DNA of 6,478 bases, from the NCBI GenBank assembly GCA_002308795.1, contig DBVV01000100.1, positions 19,619 through 26,096 on the forward strand, in the 5' to 3' direction. This DNA is from Mageeibacillus sp. UBA1255 (GTDB lineage: Bacteria > Bacillota > Clostridia > UBA1212 > UBA1255). The translations under genes were made by a program, and so were the position numbers. The notes under the pieces are model-generated. The model was not told where the DNA came from. It saw nothing but the letters and a program-made list of their open reading frames with translations, and did no database searches. Below, in pieces: positions 4,992-6,478 of the stretch (positions are counted from its first letter, which is position 1; the number at the start of each line of letters is the position of its first letter).

Positions 4992-6478
4992 TCGCCTGTC
5001 ACCGTGAAATTGAATCCGTACCGTTCGTCATCAGAATTATCCGCGACCCACAGTGTAAAATTGCCGGGTTCAACGATCCACTTGAGATCTGAATTGACGA
5101 ATGCCAGCCTCGATGCAGGCAGCGAAAGTTCCACTCTCGACGATCCGCCTTTAGGCAGGAATACCTTTTTGAAACCCTTAAGTTCCTTGACCGGACGCAC
5201 GCGCGAAGCTACCAGATCACGCACGTACAGCTGCACTACCGCCGCACCGTCGTGATCACCGGTATTTGTAACGGTAAGGCTTACTTTAAGCTCGCCGTCT
5301 GCAGGCATAGAGTCCGAACTCAAAGTGATGTTGGAATATTCGAACGTGGTATATGACAGCCCGTAGCCAAAAGGATACAGCGGCTTGATGGGGCAATCCA
5401 TATACTTTGACTCGAAACGCCAGCGGCCGTTCGCAGGGCGCCCTGTGGAAGGATGATTATAATAGATAGGCACCTGCCCGACGGTATAAGGGAAGGAAGT
5501 CGTAAGATGTCCGGACGGGTTCACTTTACCGGTAAGCAAATCGGCGACTGCATTTCCCGCTTCAGTACCGGGCTGCCAGATATTTAGAAGCGCGGCGACC
5601 TTATCTTTAAAATTCGTAAGCACCAGCGGGCGCCCTGCGGAAACGAGGCAGATGACCGGTTTTCCCGTAGCGCATAGCGCGAGGACAAGTTCTTCCTGAG
5701 AACAGCAGAGGTTAAGATCCGCCTTTGAACCGGCCTCGCCGGCCATTCCGTTTTCCTCTCCGACGACGGCAATTATAACGTCTGAACATGCCGCGCGCGC
5801 CGCAATCGCTTCGATCTCTTCCTTCTCCATATGCACAAAAGTAGCGCCGGGGATAACGTCTATATCAGCCTCGGGAATTGCCGCCTTGAGTCCGGCTTCG
5901 ATCGTGACCGTGCGCGAAGGATCTGCGATGCCGCACCATCCTCCCAGCAGATGCGCCTGGCCGCACGGATGAGTAAGAGGACCTGTCAGCGCGATATTCT
6001 TAACATCTTTGAGCGGCAGGATACCGTTGTTTTCCAGCAGCACAGCGCACTGCGCACCCGCTTCACGCGCCAGCGCCAGATGCTCGTCGCAGAAAAATAT
6101 TTTTTCACCGTCCGGGTCAACGTAAGGCTCGTCAAACAATCCGAGCAGGTATTTTAGGGTGAGAATCGACAGCACGGAGCGGTCAATATCTTCCATCTTT
6201 ATTTTGCCTTCTTCTAAAAGGGCAGGGATATTGTCGTTGTACATATCTCCGGCCATCAGCATGTCAACGCCTGCGCTGAATGCTTTTTGGACCGCATCCT
6301 TAGAATCAGCTGCATAGCCGTGAGCAATAAGTTCTCCTACGGCACCGGCGTCAGAAACAACGAAACCTTTAAAACCGAATTGACCGCGAAGTACGTCGGT
6401 AAGCAGATAATGATTCGCTGTAGCCGGAACGCCGTTGACATCGTTAAAAGCAGACATGACCGTTGCCGCCCCGGCGTC
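4988..6478 (-). CDS. BglX-like glycoside hydrolase family 3 (beta-glucosidase/beta-xylosidase), C-terminal part
   Basis: The frame is open to the right edge; seven codons (DAGAATV) precede the ATG at 6457, which is the internal Met of the GH3 motif VMSAFNDVNGVP. The real start and about the first 200-250 residues lie outside the window, so a signal peptide cannot be judged. Counting from that Met, VVSDAGAV carries nucleophile Asp36 (6350-6352). VVGEENGMAGEAGSKADL (231-248) matches the E. coli BglX segment with the acid/base, probably Glu241. WQPGTEAGNAVADLL, VPIYYNHPSTGRP and YPFGYGLSYTTF (361-372) follow as in BglX. Residues from about 380 to the end (489) form a fibronectin-III-like domain with VTNTG and RPVKELKGF. 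The C-terminus is complete. It belongs to a different GH3 subgroup from the lipoprotein GH3, so it is not a recent duplicate. Gluco- or xylo-specificity cannot be settled here. Confidence 0.92.
   Translation of the reverse strand, partial: DAGAATVMSAFNDVNGVPATANHYLLTDVLRGQFGFKGFVVSDAGAVGELIAHGYAADSKDAVQKAFSAGVDMLMAGDMYNDNIPALLEEGKIKMEDIDRSVLSILTLKYLLGLFDEPYVDPDGEKIFFCDEHLALAREAGAQCAVLLENNGILPLKDVKNIALTGPLTHPCGQAHLLGGWCGIADPSRTVTIEAGLKAAIPEADIDVIPGATFVHMEKEEIEAIAARAACSDVIIAVVGEENGMAGEAGSKADLNLCCSQEELVLALCATGKPVICLVSAGRPLVLTNFKDKVAALLNIWQPGTEAGNAVADLLTGKVNPSGHLTTSFPYTVGQVPIYYNHPSTGRPANGRWRFESKYMDCPIKPLYPFGYGLSYTTFEYSNITLSSDSMPADGELKVSLTVTNTGDHDGAAVVQLYVRDLVASRVRPVKELKGFKKVFLPKGGSSRVELSLPASRLAFVNSDLKWIVEPGNFTLWVADNSDDERYGFNFTVTGD

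Noticed and set aside
6455..6457. ATG at 6457 as the start of the BglX-like GH3 gene
   Set aside because: The frame continues to the window edge, and this Met is the conserved internal residue of the GH3 motif MSAFNDVNGVP, well inside the catalytic barrel.
511..6478. The two GH3 genes as a recent inverted duplication
   Set aside because: They share only general family motifs such as YPFGYGLSYT. Nucleophile and acid/base contexts differ and belong to separate subgroups.

Overview
The window looks like part of a carbohydrate-degradation locus from an uncultured gut- or rumen-type Gram-positive anaerobe, probably a Clostridia/Eubacteriales relative. Three things suggest this: a short Lys-rich lipoprotein signal ending in FASC, strong GGAGG-like ribosome binding sites, and a gene mix (Gfo/Idh/MocA oxidoreductase, GH3, DUF1680/GH127) common in such glycan-utilisation clusters. 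Base composition is balanced and looks even across the window. The taxonomic guess is inference; there is no rRNA or other marker gene.

The layout is two convergent two-gene blocks. On the + strand, positions 2-496 hold the C-terminal part of a Gfo/Idh/MocA-family oxidoreductase that enters from the left edge. After 14 bases it is followed by a complete gene for a secreted, lipid-anchored GH3 beta-glycosidase (511-3063). On the - strand, the C-terminal two-thirds of a BglX-like GH3 beta-glucosidase/beta-xylosidase enters from the right edge (6478-4988). After 80 bases it is followed by a complete cytoplasmic-looking GH127 (DUF1680) beta-L-arabinofuranosidase-type enzyme (4907-3081). The two blocks meet tail to tail, with 17 bases between stop codons at 3064-3080. 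There is no gene-free stretch longer than 80 bases.

The genes probably act as one degradation module (inference). The lipoprotein GH3 would trim beta-linked sugars outside the membrane. Oligosaccharides taken up would be cut inside by GH127, with the BglX-like enzyme acting wherever its unseen N-terminus sends it. The oxidoreductase would act on a released sugar or glycoside. GH127 points to L-arabinofuranosyl-decorated plant cell-wall material, such as hydroxyproline-rich glycoproteins or pectic side chains, but the substrate is not proven. No transporter or regulator lies in the window.

The main non-coding signal is the 80-base gap before the GH127 gene. It holds a plausible sigma-70-type promoter whose -35 box overlaps the stop codon of the upstream GH3 gene, two overlapping inverted repeats that cannot both form as simple hairpins, and a strong Shine-Dalgarno sequence. 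No mobile element, CRISPR array, RNA gene or long repeat was found, and I see no clearly new biological system. The least explained parts are the roughly 125-residue N-terminal region of the lipoprotein GH3 and the GH127 leader.
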